A stretch of DNA of 64,000 nucleotides from Stanieria sp. NIES-3757 (GCA_002355455.1 AP017375.1:2542001-2606000); one strand, 5' to 3'; positions 8,933 through 18,127 are shown, numbered from the stretch's first letter. Made by a program: numbers and translations. Notes: generated by a model not told the origin, from the letters alone.

Positions 8933-10015
8933 ATGACTATATCTCTTCAAAAACGCCAAAGTAATAACCTTTGGGAGAAGTTTTGTAATTGGATTACCAG
9001 CACTGAAAATCGCCTTTATATTGGTTGGTTTGGTGTCCTGATGATTCCTACCCTATTAACTGCAACTACTTGTTTTATCATTGCTTTTATTGCAGCACCA
9101 CCTGTAGATATTGATGGTATTCGTGAACCTGTTGCTGGTTCATTACTCTACGGTAACAACATCATTTCTGCTGCGGTTGTGCCTTCTTCTAATGCAATTG
9201 GGTTGCACTTTTATCCTATTTGGGAAGCTGCCAACTTAGATGAGTGGTTGTATAACGGAGGTCCCTACCAACTGATTATTTTTCACTTCCTGATTGGTAT
9301 TTTCTGCTATATGGGTCGTCAGTGGGAATTATCTTACCGTTTAGGAATGCGTCCTTGGATTTGTGTTGCTTACAGCGCACCCGTTGCTGCTGCCACTGCC
9401 GTACTATTAATTTATTCCATCGGTCAAGGTTCTTTTTCTGATGGTATGCCTTTAGGAATTAGTGGTACATTCAACTTCATGTTTGTTTTGCAAGCAGAAC
9501 ACAACGTCTTAATGCATCCTTTACACATGTTAGGTGTAGCTGGTGTCTTCGGTGGTGCTTTATTTGCTGCCATGCACGGTTCTTTGGTAACTTCTTCCTT
9601 AGTTCGCGAAACTACTGAAACAGAATCCCAAAACTACGGTTACAAATTTGGTCAAGAAGAAGAAACTTACAACATCGTAGCTGCTCATGGTTACTTTGGC
9701 AGACTAATCTTCCAATATGCTTCCTTTAACAACAGCCGTTCTTTACACTTTTTCCTTGCTGCTTGGCCAGTCATTGGCATTTGGTTCGCTGCCTTAGCTG
9801 TATCTTGCTTTTCCTTCAACTTAAATGGTTTCAACTTTAACCAGTCAATTTTAGATTCTCAAGGTCATGTATTACATACTTGGGCTGATGTTTTAAACCG
9901 CGCTAATCTCGGTATTGAAACCATGCACGAACGTAATGTTCACAACTTCCCCTTGGATTTAGCTTCTGAGGATCTTCAACCTGTAGCTTTCAATCCTCCT
10001 TCCGTTCATAGCTAG
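8933..10015 (+). CDS. psbA: Photosystem II D1 protein, D1' (microaerobic-type) isoform
   Basis: 360 residues, full length, five transmembrane helices. Core ligands are intact: Tyr161, Asp170, Glu189, His190, His198 (P680), His215 and His272 (non-haem iron), Ser264 (QB), His332, Glu333, His337, Asp342, Ala344. A 16-residue tail follows Ala344 for CtpA processing, so it can build a water-oxidising centre and is not a rogue D1 or ChlF. It carries Ala80, Leu158 and Ala286 in place of the usual Gly80, Phe158 and Thr286. These three changes mark the D1' isoform, which in several cyanobacteria is induced at low oxygen. Ser162 (usually Pro) and Leu197 (usually Phe) are further departures. It is monocistronic, with a terminator just after the stop. 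Confidence 0.95.
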   Translation: MTISLQKRQSNNLWEKFCNWITSTENRLYIGWFGVLMIPTLLTATTCFIIAFIAAPPVDIDGIREPVAGSLLYGNNIISAAVVPSSNAIGLHFYPIWEAANLDEWLYNGGPYQLIIFHFLIGIFCYMGRQWELSYRLGMRPWICVAYSAPVAAATAVLLIYSIGQGSFSDGMPLGISGTFNFMFVLQAEHNVLMHPLHMLGVAGVFGGALFAAMHGSLVTSSLVRETTETESQNYGYKFGQEEETYNIVAAHGYFGRLIFQYASFNNSRSLHFFLAAWPVIGIWFAALAVSCFSFNLNGFNFNQSILDSQGHVLHTWADVLNRANLGIETMHERNVHNFPLDLASEDLQPVAFNPPSVHS

Positions 10016-10044
10016 TTGCTGCATAATCCTTTAATCAGGAATAG

Positions 10045-10082
10045 CTGTCCCTAGGCACTTTCAGCTTAGGGCAGTTTTTTTT
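10045..10082 (+). terminator. psbA terminator
   Basis: CTGTCCCTAGG pairs with CTTAGGGCAG (one bulge) and is followed by eight T, 30 bases after the psbA stop codon. Canonical intrinsic terminator. Confidence 0.85.
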
Positions 10083-10307
10083 AAGAAGAATTTACAAATC
10101 TTGTACGCCCCTTGCGAACCGCCATTCGCTCCTACGTTCAATACTTTGTTCTAACCTATAATTTGGCTGCTATATAACTTATACTAAATCCGATTCTTAA
10201 AACCAACTTTTAAGACTGACGTGGGGACACGGCGACGGGGAGAGCCTTTTCAGCTTTAAATCTAAGTAGGGTATGACAACAGGATTTGATGTTAATTTAA
10301 AAAATAG

Positions 10308-10868
10308 TTGATAAACAACGTGCATTCTCAAAATGACTGGCAAATTTTAGAACGTTTTGTTGAAATCCGTTCTCCTTGGGTAACTCTGATTGGCGAAAAA
10401 TTGCAAGATGAACGGCAAAGAATCCTCAATTATTGGCGAGTGGAAAAAGTTGATTCAGTTGTAATTGTGACGATTCAAAATGGTCAGTTTCTGTTACCGA
10501 ACGCTTCTTATCGTCCTGGTTTAGGACAAGTTACGCTTGATTTTCCTGGTGGTAGAGTGTTACCTCAACAAACTCCAGTTGCTGCTGTATCTGATATTCT
10601 TCGTCGGGAGTTAGGCATAACAGAATTGGGAATTATTCGCCTTAATCCTCTTAATCAGACTGGTTGGGCAATTAATAGCTCTTTTTCTAATCAAAAACTT
10701 TATGGTTTTGTGGCAGAAATTGCTTCTACTTTTATAGTTGAATCGGACAAGTTAGAAGCTGGCTATCCTATTAATAAGACAGGTATCAACGATTTACTTG
10801 AGGTCTTAACCTGTCTTCAGTGTCGTGCTTTATTATTAGAGTGGCAACGTCAATACTTTGAGCAATAA
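10308..10868 (+). CDS. Nudix-fold protein with degenerate Nudix box
   Basis: 186 residues. The layout (VVIVTIQNGQFLLP..., LDFPGGRV, LRRELGI) is that of ADP-ribose-pyrophosphatase-like Nudix proteins. The catalytic box is poorly kept: against GX5EX7REUXEEXGU, the first Glu is Gln, the RE pair is Asp-Ile, and only one of the last two Glu remains. Metal-dependent hydrolysis is therefore doubtful; it may bind a nucleotide-sugar ligand, as Nudix-related regulators do. The start is uncertain: TTG at 10308 or GTG at 10320. It converges with the ArsR-type gene, 4 bases apart. Confidence 0.7.
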   Translation: MINNVHSQNDWQILERFVEIRSPWVTLIGEKLQDERQRILNYWRVEKVDSVVIVTIQNGQFLLPNASYRPGLGQVTLDFPGGRVLPQQTPVAAVSDILRRELGITELGIIRLNPLNQTGWAINSSFSNQKLYGFVAEIASTFIVESDKLEAGYPINKTGINDLLEVLTCLQCRALLLEWQRQYFEQ

Positions 10869-10872
10869 TAAT

Positions 10873-11247
10873 TTACTTAGAAGAAGTGCTAAAGGCATTT
10901 AATTGTTTAAATCTCTCTGCTTGTTCCTGCATCCGTTCGTAAAGGCGATCGCAAACTAACTCGCATAGCTCAAAAATCATGGGGTCTTTAATTTCATAGT
11001 AGACACTGACTCCTTGAGGTTGGCGAGACAAGATTTCTGCTTCGGTCAACATTTTTAAATGTTTTGATAAATTTGCCTGTCCTAAACCAGTTGCTTCACC
11101 GATTTCACTAACATTCATCGACCCCGATCGCAAGCAACTTAATATTTGTAACCTACTAACTTCTGAAAGCACTTTAAAATAATCAGCGACGGGAGCAAGA
11201 AATTCTGGAGGCTTTGCGGTATTTTCGCGAGTAGGATTAATAGGCAT
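10873..11247 (-). CDS. ArsR/SmtB-family transcriptional regulator
   Basis: About 124 residues from the ATG at 11247 (a TTG at 11253 is the alternative). Winged helix: FLAPVADYFKVLSEVSRLQILSCLRSG, then the recognition helix region MNVSEIGEATGLGQANLSKHLKMLTEAEIL and a beta-wing at PQGVSVYYEI. It has no clear CxC metal site in the recognition helix; a few Cys near the C-terminal helix (ELCELVCDRL) could sense metal or redox state. Its own promoter region has inverted ATATAGTT-type repeats. It lies between the D1' gene and the hyp cluster. Confidence 0.85.
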   Translation of the reverse strand: MPINPTRENTAKPPEFLAPVADYFKVLSEVSRLQILSCLRSGSMNVSEIGEATGLGQANLSKHLKMLTEAEILSRQPQGVSVYYEIKDPMIFELCELVCDRLYERMQEQAERFKQLNAFSTSSK

Positions 11248-11259
11248 GGACAAATTTAG

Positions 11260-11298
11260 GTTAACTATATAACTTATATAACTATATAGTATGTTAAC
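11260..11298. promoter_or_regulatory. Inverted-repeat operator upstream of the ArsR-type gene
   Basis: GTTAAC at both ends (11260-11265 and 11293-11298) encloses ACTATATA and TATATAGT repeats. The position, 13-51 bases before the start codon, and the dyad fit an autoregulatory ArsR site. Confidence 0.5.
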
Positions 11299-11389
11299 AA
11301 AAAATCAAAGCTTTCTTGTTTTGGTAAAGATAAAGATCTATGTTTTTTATGAATCTACGTTGATTCACGGATCGATCTCAGACTGTTTC

Positions 11390-12346
11390 TCATGCACCTA
11401 AAAGCTTTGAGCTACTAACCGTATTACTTTCGGTTTCATACTTGCTGGCAACGCTTTTTAACTTAGTTTGCAACCATTCATACCATTCGTTTAAACCAGC
11501 ACCAGTTGTGGCAGAAACTTGAAAGATTTGAATTTGCGGATTGACTTGTCGAGCGTATTCTAGACAGCGATTAACATCAAATTGAAGGTAAGGAAGCAGA
11601 TCGATTTTAGTCAGGATCATCACTTGACTAGCACGGAACATATGGGGATATTTGATCGGTTTATCTTCCCCTTCGGTAACAGAAAGAATGGCTACTTTGG
11701 CTTTTTCTCCTAAGTCAAATAAAGCAGGACAAACTAAATTACCGACATTTTCGATCGCCAGAATAGAATTAGAGGGAGGATTGAGTTCTAAATATCCTCG
11801 TTGTACCATTGCTGCTTCTAAATGACAGCCCGTTCCCGTATTAATTTGCACGACTTGACAACCTGTTTGACGAATTTTCTTTGCGTCGTTAACTGTTTCT
11901 TGGTCGCCTTCGATTACACTGATGGGTAGTTGAGATTTTAGGTCGTTAATTGTACGGGTTAAGAGGGTTGTTTTGCCAGCACCAGGAGAACTGACTAGAT
12001 TTAAAGCTAAAATACCTCTTTCTTGGAACCAATGGCGGTTTTGCTCGGCAATACGATCATTTTTGCTCAGAATTTCTTTTTCTAAGGTAATAGTTGTCCC
12101 GTGCATCCGCGCATGAATTTCGGAGGTTTTGTGATGAGAATGAGCGTGTTCATGAGTAGGACTGTGAGTATGACTGGTTTTGCCATTTTCTAAACCGTTG
12201 TCGTGGTGAGAATGGTCGTGTTCGTGAGTATGAGTAATGATTGTGCCGTCAGGTAAAGTATGAGTGTGAGAATGGCTAGTTTTCCCATTTTCTAAACTAG
12301 TAACAGTGACTTGACTACCATCCGAACAACCACAAGTTACGCACAT
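11390..12346 (-). CDS. hypB: Hydrogenase/urease nickel incorporation GTPase HypB
   Basis: 318 residues. HypB loads nickel onto [NiFe]-hydrogenase with HypA, driven by GTP. Seen here: the N-terminal CxxCGC (residues 2-7), a His-rich nickel-storage stretch (about 22-73) with two copies of LENGKTSH, the P-loop SSPGAGKTTL, the GTPase core with EGDQET and TKIDLLPY, and the conserved metal-site region TGTGCHLEA. Its start overlaps the end of hypA by 10 bases, so translation is coupled. The His-rich repeats are longer than in E. coli HypB but common in cyanobacteria. Confidence 0.93.
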   Translation of the reverse strand: MCVTCGCSDGSQVTVTSLENGKTSHSHTHTLPDGTIITHTHEHDHSHHDNGLENGKTSHTHSPTHEHAHSHHKTSEIHARMHGTTITLEKEILSKNDRIAEQNRHWFQERGILALNLVSSPGAGKTTLLTRTINDLKSQLPISVIEGDQETVNDAKKIRQTGCQVVQINTGTGCHLEAAMVQRGYLELNPPSNSILAIENVGNLVCPALFDLGEKAKVAILSVTEGEDKPIKYPHMFRASQVMILTKIDLLPYLQFDVNRCLEYARQVNPQIQIFQVSATTGAGLNEWYEWLQTKLKSVASKYETESNTVSSSKLLGA

Positions 12347-12680
12347 AAGTCTTCAATCTCCATCGATTTAATTTTTAATTCTTCACCTTGAATAATTTTT
12401 AGTTCGACACTCCCACAGCGATCGCAAATACCAAAAGGTTCTGATAGAGGGATTTTGGCACCGCAATTACAACAGCTAGCTAAACCAGGAGTTTCAATTA
12501 TTTCTAAATTTGCCCCTTCTACAACAGTTCCTTGACAACAAACATCGAAGCAAAAACGAATCGCATCGGGCATAATAGCTGAAAGTTGCCCGATTTCTAA
12601 GGTTACTTTTTTACGGGTACGCCTCCAGCATTTTCGCTGACGATGGCGACAATATTTTGGGTAATTCCTAATTCGTGCAT
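12337..12680 (-). pseudogene. hypA: hypA, hydrogenase maturation nickel metallochaperone, frameshifted
   Basis: The intact frame from 12573 covers only the last 78 residues (zinc ribbon with CCNCGAK and CDRCGS). The missing N terminus lies just upstream in another frame: ATG at 12680 encodes MHELGITQNIVAIVSENAGG and runs to a stop at 12603. His2 and Glu3, the nickel ligands, are in this part. Adding one A to the A6 run at 12607-12612 (coding strand) restores VKKVTLEIGQLS and a normal ~114-residue HypA. So this is a one-base deletion, a sequencing error, or less likely a slippage site. HypB overlaps the 3' end. Confidence 0.85.
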
Positions 12681-12715
12681 TTTCTCAACAAATCAATTTT
12701 TGTGATGGGTAAGGG

Positions 12716-13822
12716 TTAACAAATTCTAGGTAATTGATCGCCTACCAACATATCGACGATCCGATCTGTACCAAACATAGTTTCCATTAATACTATTCCT
12801 GAAGGAGAATTAATCACTTCGCCGATAATAACGGCATTTTCACCAGCAGGATGATTTTTCATAGCAGCGAGAACCTCTTCTGCGCGATCGCTGGTTACAA
12901 CGGTAACTAACTTGCCTTCATTTGCCAGATAGAGAGGATCTAATCCTAACAATTCACAAACCCCGTGAACCTCTTCTCTCACAGGAATTGCTTGCTCGTA
13001 CAAACGTATGCCTACTTCTGAACTAAGGGCAAATTCATTTAACACTGTCGCCAACCCTCCTCTAGTAGCATCGCGCATGGCGTGAATTTCATGACAAACA
13101 GCTAAAATTGCAGCTACTAAACCATTAAGAGGCTGACAATCACTCTCAATGCTACTATCTAACGCTAGCTCTCCCCTAGCTACGGTAATTGCTGCACCGT
13201 GATCGCCCAAATAACCATTTACAATCACAGCATCACCTGGTTGAAGATTGCTAGCAGAAACATTAATTCCTGAACTAATTACCCCTACTCCCGTAGTATT
13301 GATAAATAACTTATCTACCGAACCGCGATTGACTACCTTGGTGTCCCCAGTAACGATCTGTACCCCTGCCACATCCGCAGCTTGTTTCATGCTTTGGACG
13401 ATTTGGCGTAAAGTTTCGACAGGAAACCCCTCTTCAATAATCATTCCGCAGGATAAATACAAAGGAGTTGCACCACTGACGGCAAGATCGTTAACCGTAC
13501 CATTAACTGCTAATTCTCCGATATTACCGCCAGGAAAAAAAATCGGATCGATGACGTAAGAATCTGTAGTCAAAGCCATGCGATCGCCCTTAGCAATCAA
13601 TTCAGCTAAATTTATTCTGGCTTGATCTTCTAATTCTGATAGTAGAGGATTGTTGAAACTACCGACAAAAATATCTTCAATCAAATCACGCATGGCTTTA
13701 CCACCGCTACCATGGGCTAAGGTAATAGTGCGATCTTTGACTTTGGCAGGGCGACGGCGAATCTTTTCAACTTTATTAAACAGAGAATTTTGAGTGGGAT
13801 TAATTGCATGAGGAATATTCAT
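12716..13822 (-). CDS. hypE: Carbamoyl dehydratase HypE
   Basis: 368 residues. HypE dehydrates the HypF-delivered carbamoyl group on its C-terminal cysteine to thiocyanate, giving the CN ligands of the NiFe site. Seen: HGSGGKAMRDLI near the N terminus, the PurM-like ATP-binding segments (TTDSYVIDPIFFPGG, GDTKVV) and the terminal PRIC with the modified Cys as last residue. Full length, slightly extended at the N terminus. It starts 2 bases after a GNAT gene and precedes hypA, so the run cupin-GNAT-hypE-hypA-hypB reads as one operon. Confidence 0.93.
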   Translation of the reverse strand: MNIPHAINPTQNSLFNKVEKIRRRPAKVKDRTITLAHGSGGKAMRDLIEDIFVGSFNNPLLSELEDQARINLAELIAKGDRMALTTDSYVIDPIFFPGGNIGELAVNGTVNDLAVSGATPLYLSCGMIIEEGFPVETLRQIVQSMKQAADVAGVQIVTGDTKVVNRGSVDKLFINTTGVGVISSGINVSASNLQPGDAVIVNGYLGDHGAAITVARGELALDSSIESDCQPLNGLVAAILAVCHEIHAMRDATRGGLATVLNEFALSSEVGIRLYEQAIPVREEVHGVCELLGLDPLYLANEGKLVTVVTSDRAEEVLAAMKNHPAGENAVIIGEVINSPSGIVLMETMFGTDRIVDMLVGDQLPRIC

Positions 13823-13824
13823 AG

Positions 13825-14376
13825 TTATTTATAAATTCGGTATTGAAGTAAGTTAAGAATAGTTCCGCTTTGATTAGTCAGTTGATATTCATGAAAAACT
13901 TGACCACCCATACTTTCTGGTATTTTTCGGCTAGGAATGTTTTTTTGATCAACTGAATACAAACAATACTCATAATTTAAATTTCGATCTGCCCAATCTT
14001 TCAGAAGATAAATTGCTTCTTTACCAAAATTATTTCCTTGAGCCTGTTGTTTAAGCCAAATCCCTAATTCTGGTTTAACAGTATTAATTCTATGAATTCC
14101 ACATATTCCTAAAAACTCTTGGTTACTTTTATTTAAGATTGTTAGAACCAAATCAATTTTATTTTTGATATTTTTTCTAGCTAAATCAATAAACTCTTTA
14201 GTTTCTTTAATATTTTTTGCAGGTTTTGAGTAAGTATATTTAGTTATTTCGCTATTGAATTCTTGAAAGATTATTTCAGCATATTTTAAAGAAATTGGTT
14301 GAAGAATTAGCCTTTCACTTTCTAAAATTACAGTTTTTAAATCCTCCATATTTTTGACTTTTAACTTTTCAGACAT
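13825..14376 (-). CDS. GNAT-family acetyltransferase (RimJ/RimL type)
   Basis: 183 residues. RimL-like order: SERLILQPISLKYAEIIF at the N terminus, ICGIHRI in the central strand, LGIWLKQQAQGNNFGKEAI where the acetyl-CoA pyrophosphate loop (Q/RxxGxG/A-like) lies, and YSVDQKNIPSRKIPESMGG in helix 5. Substrate unknown. It sits between a cupin gene and hypE with spacings of 15 and 2 bases, so it is probably co-transcribed with hydrogenase maturation genes without an obvious mechanistic link. Confidence 0.8.
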   Translation of the reverse strand: MSEKLKVKNMEDLKTVILESERLILQPISLKYAEIIFQEFNSEITKYTYSKPAKNIKETKEFIDLARKNIKNKIDLVLTILNKSNQEFLGICGIHRINTVKPELGIWLKQQAQGNNFGKEAIYLLKDWADRNLNYEYCLYSVDQKNIPSRKIPESMGGQVFHEYQLTNQSGTILNLLQYRIYK

Positions 14377-14391
14377 TCTCTAATACTCTCA

Positions 14392-14853
14392 CTAAGAATC
14401 ATAAACGCTGCCATCTTTGTGAGTAAAAATCCAAACACCATCTTTATCTTTAGCAATCAGATCATCATCGGGATAATCGACTAGATCTTCTGGTGTTCTA
14501 TCGCCAATCTCTAAATAAACCACATCTGTATCAGATCGATTCAGCAAATGATGTCCATCCGCTTCTCCTGCTGGAAATCCCGCTGCCATTCCCGCTTGTA
14601 ATACTTGTTCGCCAGCATTAGTAACTAAAGTAGCCTCGCCAGACAAAATATAAATAAATTCATCTTGTTTACTATGCCAATGCCTCAGTGCAGAACGACT
14701 TCCTGGTTCGAGTGTTACCAAATTCACGCCGAAATTTTTTAACCCTGCGACATTTCCCAGTTTTTTCTTAATTCTTCCTGCTACTAATTTTTGAAATTGT
14801 TGGGGATAATTAGAACTTTTTTTGCCCGATACTTTTTGCGGATCGATAATCAT
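14392..14853 (-). CDS. Cupin-domain protein
   Basis: 153 residues. Single cupin barrel with motif 1 GSRSALRHWHSKQDEFIYILSGEATL (His, His, Glu metal ligands) and motif 2 GFPAGEADGHHLLNRS (His). Similar proteins appear in sugar or small-molecule metabolism; the substrate cannot be inferred. It heads the apparent cupin-GNAT-hypE-hypA-hypB operon and lies downstream of the broken nuclease-like gene. Confidence 0.85.
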   Translation of the reverse strand: MIIDPQKVSGKKSSNYPQQFQKLVAGRIKKKLGNVAGLKNFGVNLVTLEPGSRSALRHWHSKQDEFIYILSGEATLVTNAGEQVLQAGMAAGFPAGEADGHHLLNRSDTDVVYLEIGDRTPEDLVDYPDDDLIAKDKDGVWIFTHKDGSVYDS

Positions 14854-14988
14854 GCTAATTCTTGCTTTTTTCTATTTGACTAGATTTAATCAATTAATAG
14901 CGGTGAAAGAGAGTAAGAAGTTGTTCGGTTTCCTTTGTCAACCAAATCTAAAACAAGGTGCGATCGTGCTAATATTGTTCGTGTATTG

Positions 14989-16380
14989 TTAGCTAAAATC
15001 CAAATCTTCAAACTTATCTGTGGGTGTAATAACTATAGTGACTGATGATATTACATCATACGGTCTAGTGATTTCCTGGTAATTATCATCATGAATTCTT
15101 ATGTGTGTAATGTCTGGAAATAATGCTGGATATACAGGATATAAAGCATTTGGATTATGAAACATCACTATACTTTCTGACTATGTTTCCCGATAGGATG
15201 GATGCTCGATATCGATTGAGAAAGGAATTGGTTCAAATGCTTCTGGATCTGGATCGAAAAGTTTCCCCACTCTAATCATTTTGATAGCTTGACTGCCAAG
15301 ACCAGCAAGCTTCCCCATTCTATTGAACTTTGTAATAGTTGCACTATTGGTAAATAAAACTGCACTGATGTTCTCGGCTTCTGGAAGTTTGAAAAAGCCT
15401 GATGGGATTCTTTTCTCCTCAAACTCATGAAAATCAATATCCTCCTTAATTATGCTATTATTGCCATCACTATCCTTTGTCAGTCTGATACGTTTAGCGT
15501 AAAGATAGTCGAACAAAGCAGTTCTTGACCATACCATTGATCCGGTTTGATGGTAATCATGTATTGCAATTATCAGTGGTTTACCTCGGACGTGTTCCTT
15601 TTCCCAATATTTCTTAGTTAACTTTGAGTAAAGAGAACTTCCAAACTTGATAGGCATATAATCCCTGAGTCGTTCGTCTAATTCTTCTTGACTCGTCGGT
15701 TCTGGTAGATCTTGTTTGTGCCTGCTGGGATTTACGGTAACAGCCTCAATACAGATTATTTGATTGAATCGCTCTACAACATAATCAGGTGCATTAAAAG
15801 AGCGATCTATGTTAAACCCTGATTCATGAAGATAAACATATAGAAAAATTTCCCAGAGTCTTGCATCAAAACCATTCGTTTGAAAGTCTCGAATAAAATT
15901 ACCATCGGGATCAGTGAATGTATAAATAATTTCTTCAATTAGGTTGCGAGCTGCTTCAAATCTCGGTTCTTCAACTAAGTAGCGGAAATAAGGATGTAGT
16001 TTTTCTGGTGCAACGATTTGTTTGTAAATATATTGTGGTGGGCTATCTTCATCTCCTTGAGGATATTGTTCATGTCCTTCCTGACTAAACTCAGCTAACT
16101 TTCTCTTAAGTTCTTTACGTGCATCTTCAATAGAATCAAAGCTGACTCCAGTGTAGATACAACGGTAAATTTTGCGTGTGTCTCGACCAAGAATCACAAA
16201 ATTCCAATCTTTGTCGAACTTGTCGATGAATATATTTGCAATAAGAACTCTTCGTTCGTCAGTATACCACTCGACTTCCTTATTAATAGTAAAAGGCTCT
16301 GTTTCCGGCTTAATTCCTCTGACAAGAGGATCGCGAACATAGCACAGAGAATTAAAGTACTCTTGAGAGATCGGGTGCAT
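14989..16380 (-). pseudogene. PD-(D/E)XK-like nuclease-family gene split by an amber codon
   Basis: A 399-residue frame (15181-16380) ends in RET-TAG. The same frame stays open for 63 more codons after the stop, including MFHNPNALYPVYPALFPDI, and ends at 14989. I believe homologues continue through this junction with a Trp, so TGG to TAG is the simplest explanation. The main part has a nuclease-like core: Glu177 in LWEIFLYVYL, Asp199 in APDYVV and Glu212 in IEAVTVNP, without the usual Lys. Family function is unknown to me; a defence or mobile-element role is inference. It interrupts the hyp cluster. Confidence 0.65.
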
Positions 16381-16569
16381 TTCAAGAACTCTAGAGGATT
16401 AGATTGCAATCAGTTGGCTGATACTTAGTTTTTCGTGGCAACTAATTCCCATTCTACATTCTATATTTTGAATTCTAAATTATGTGGTCTAACTATGTAT
16501 TAGACGGAAATTGTCTGGATATCATCCTAGGTCACAATCTTCTAATTCTTAGAAAATTAGGTTAAAATC

Positions 16570-17742
16570 CTAATTCACTACTTTTGCTTCGGTTTTCTTT
16601 ATCTTTACTTGTTTCCCCACCGTAGATAAACGACCATATTTATAATAAGCAGCACAAGCCCCTTCCGAAGAAACCATACAAGTACCGATCGGATTTTCAG
16701 GGGTGCAAGCCGTACCAAATACCTGACATCGCCAGGGTTTTAATACACCTTTGAGGATTTCTCCACACTGACAAGCAGCAGCATCAGCTACTTGACGATT
16801 AGGCAGAGTAAATTTAACTTCAGCATCAAAAAGAGCGTAGTTTTCTCTTATTTTTAGTCCAGATTGGCTGATATTGCCCAAACCACGCCATTCAAATTCA
16901 TCTCTGACAGTAAATACTTTATTAATGGCATCTAAAGCGACTTTGTTTCCTTTAGCTTGAACGAGACGACTGTATTGATTTTCTACTTCACAACGTCCGT
17001 CTGCTAACTGCTGCAATACCATCACAATTGATTGCAGAATATCCAGAGGTTCAAATCCAGATACAACTAAAGGCTTATGATAGGTTTCTGAAATAACTTG
17101 ATAAGGTTTAGTACCAATAATTGTACTGACATGACCAGGCCCAATAAAACCATCGAGTTGCAAATCGGGATTATTTAATAAAGCTTCTAAGGCAGGAACG
17201 ACTAAAACATGATTGGCAAAGATGCTAAAGTTTTTAATGCCTTCTGCTTCAGCTTGTAAGATGGTTAAAGCTGTACTGGGGGCTGTCGTTTCAAAACCGA
17301 TGCCAAAGAATACTACTTCCCTGTCAGGATTTTCCTTAGCAATAGGTAAAGCATCTAGCGGAGAATAAACCATCCGCACATCTGCACCTTCTGCCTTCGC
17401 TTGCAATAGGCTTTTTTTCGACCCAGGTACGCGCATAGCATCGCCAAAAGTGGTAAAAATAACATTAGGTTGTTCGGCAAGTGCGATCGCGTCATCTAAT
17501 CTACCTCTCGGCATGACGCAGACGGGACAACCAGGTCCATGAATTAATTCAATAGTATCGGGAAGTGCTGCTTCTATTCCGTATTTAAAAATTGAATGGG
17601 TATGTCCGCCACAAATTTCCATTAATTTCAGGGGTTTTTCTGAAGTAGGGACAATTCGCGAATTGCTCCTACATAAGCGGTTAATTTCTTTGATTAATGC
17701 TTGGGCGGTTTGAGGATCGCGGAATTCGTTAACGTATTTCAT
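16570..17742 (-). CDS. hypD: Hydrogenase formation protein HypD
   Basis: 390 residues. HypD is the [4Fe-4S] scaffold that, with HypC, assembles the Fe(CN)2CO unit of [NiFe]-hydrogenase. Seen: MEICGGHTHSIFKYG, HGPGCPVCVMP, the thiol-redox GIGFETTAPSTA region, GFIGPGHVS, and the C-terminal Cys-rich CQCGEILKG...CRVF-type cluster region (here CQVFGTACTPENPIGTCMVSSEGACAAYY). Full length. It is followed on the plus-strand side by a short 7-base tandem repeat and then hypC, all on the minus strand. Confidence 0.94.
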   Translation of the reverse strand: MKYVNEFRDPQTAQALIKEINRLCRSNSRIVPTSEKPLKLMEICGGHTHSIFKYGIEAALPDTIELIHGPGCPVCVMPRGRLDDAIALAEQPNVIFTTFGDAMRVPGSKKSLLQAKAEGADVRMVYSPLDALPIAKENPDREVVFFGIGFETTAPSTALTILQAEAEGIKNFSIFANHVLVVPALEALLNNPDLQLDGFIGPGHVSTIIGTKPYQVISETYHKPLVVSGFEPLDILQSIVMVLQQLADGRCEVENQYSRLVQAKGNKVALDAINKVFTVRDEFEWRGLGNISQSGLKIRENYALFDAEVKFTLPNRQVADAAACQCGEILKGVLKPWRCQVFGTACTPENPIGTCMVSSEGACAAYYKYGRLSTVGKQVKIKKTEAKVVN

Positions 17743-17750
17743 TTTTGTAA

Positions 17751-17785
17751 AGGTAATAGGTAATAAGTAATAGGTAATAGGTGAT
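17751..17785. repeat. Heptanucleotide tandem repeat
   Basis: Five 7-base units of AGGTAAT type (AGGTAAT, AGGTAAT, AAGTAAT, AGGTAAT, AGGTGAT) just upstream of hypD. This is the short tandemly repeated repetitive sequence style known from cyanobacteria. Confidence 0.8.
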
Positions 17786-17878
17786 ATTTAGGGATTGATA
17801 ATTGATACCTATAACCTAAAATTCGATGCTTAATTAATGAATTTTAATTGTGTATTTACTTGCGAATTGCTAAGAAAA

Positions 17879-18127
17879 TTATGAAGTTAACGCGACGATT
17901 TCTTGTAACATTTTTAGAGTTTCAGCAGCTTCTGATTCATCGATGCGATTGAGGGCAAAACCAACATGAACCAAAACCCAATCGCCGAGACAAGATTCGA
18001 TGGGATGTTCTTCATCAACAATGCAAGCGAGACTGACTTGTCGTTTGACACCACCGACATTGACTAAAGCTAGTTTGTTATTAGCATCGGTAATTTCGAC
18101 GATTTGACCTGGAATTCCTAAACACAT
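17879..18127 (-). CDS. hypC: Hydrogenase maturation chaperone HypC
   Basis: 82 residues. The N-terminal MCLGIPGQIVEI is diagnostic; Cys2 binds the iron ligand complex shared with HypD and then the hydrogenase large subunit precursor. The body is an OB-like barrel including VNVGGVKRQVSLACI and GDWVLVHVGFALNRID. Normal length. It lies between hypF and hypD on the minus strand, spaced 42 and 136 bases. Confidence 0.95.
   Translation of the reverse strand: MCLGIPGQIVEITDANNKLALVNVGGVKRQVSLACIVDEEHPIESCLGDWVLVHVGFALNRIDESEAAETLKMLQEIVALTS

Noticed and set aside
17751-17785. Possible CRISPR-like repeat near hypD
   Set aside because: Seven-base units without spacers; a heptamer tandem array, not a CRISPR array. 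No CRISPR array or cas gene was seen in the window.
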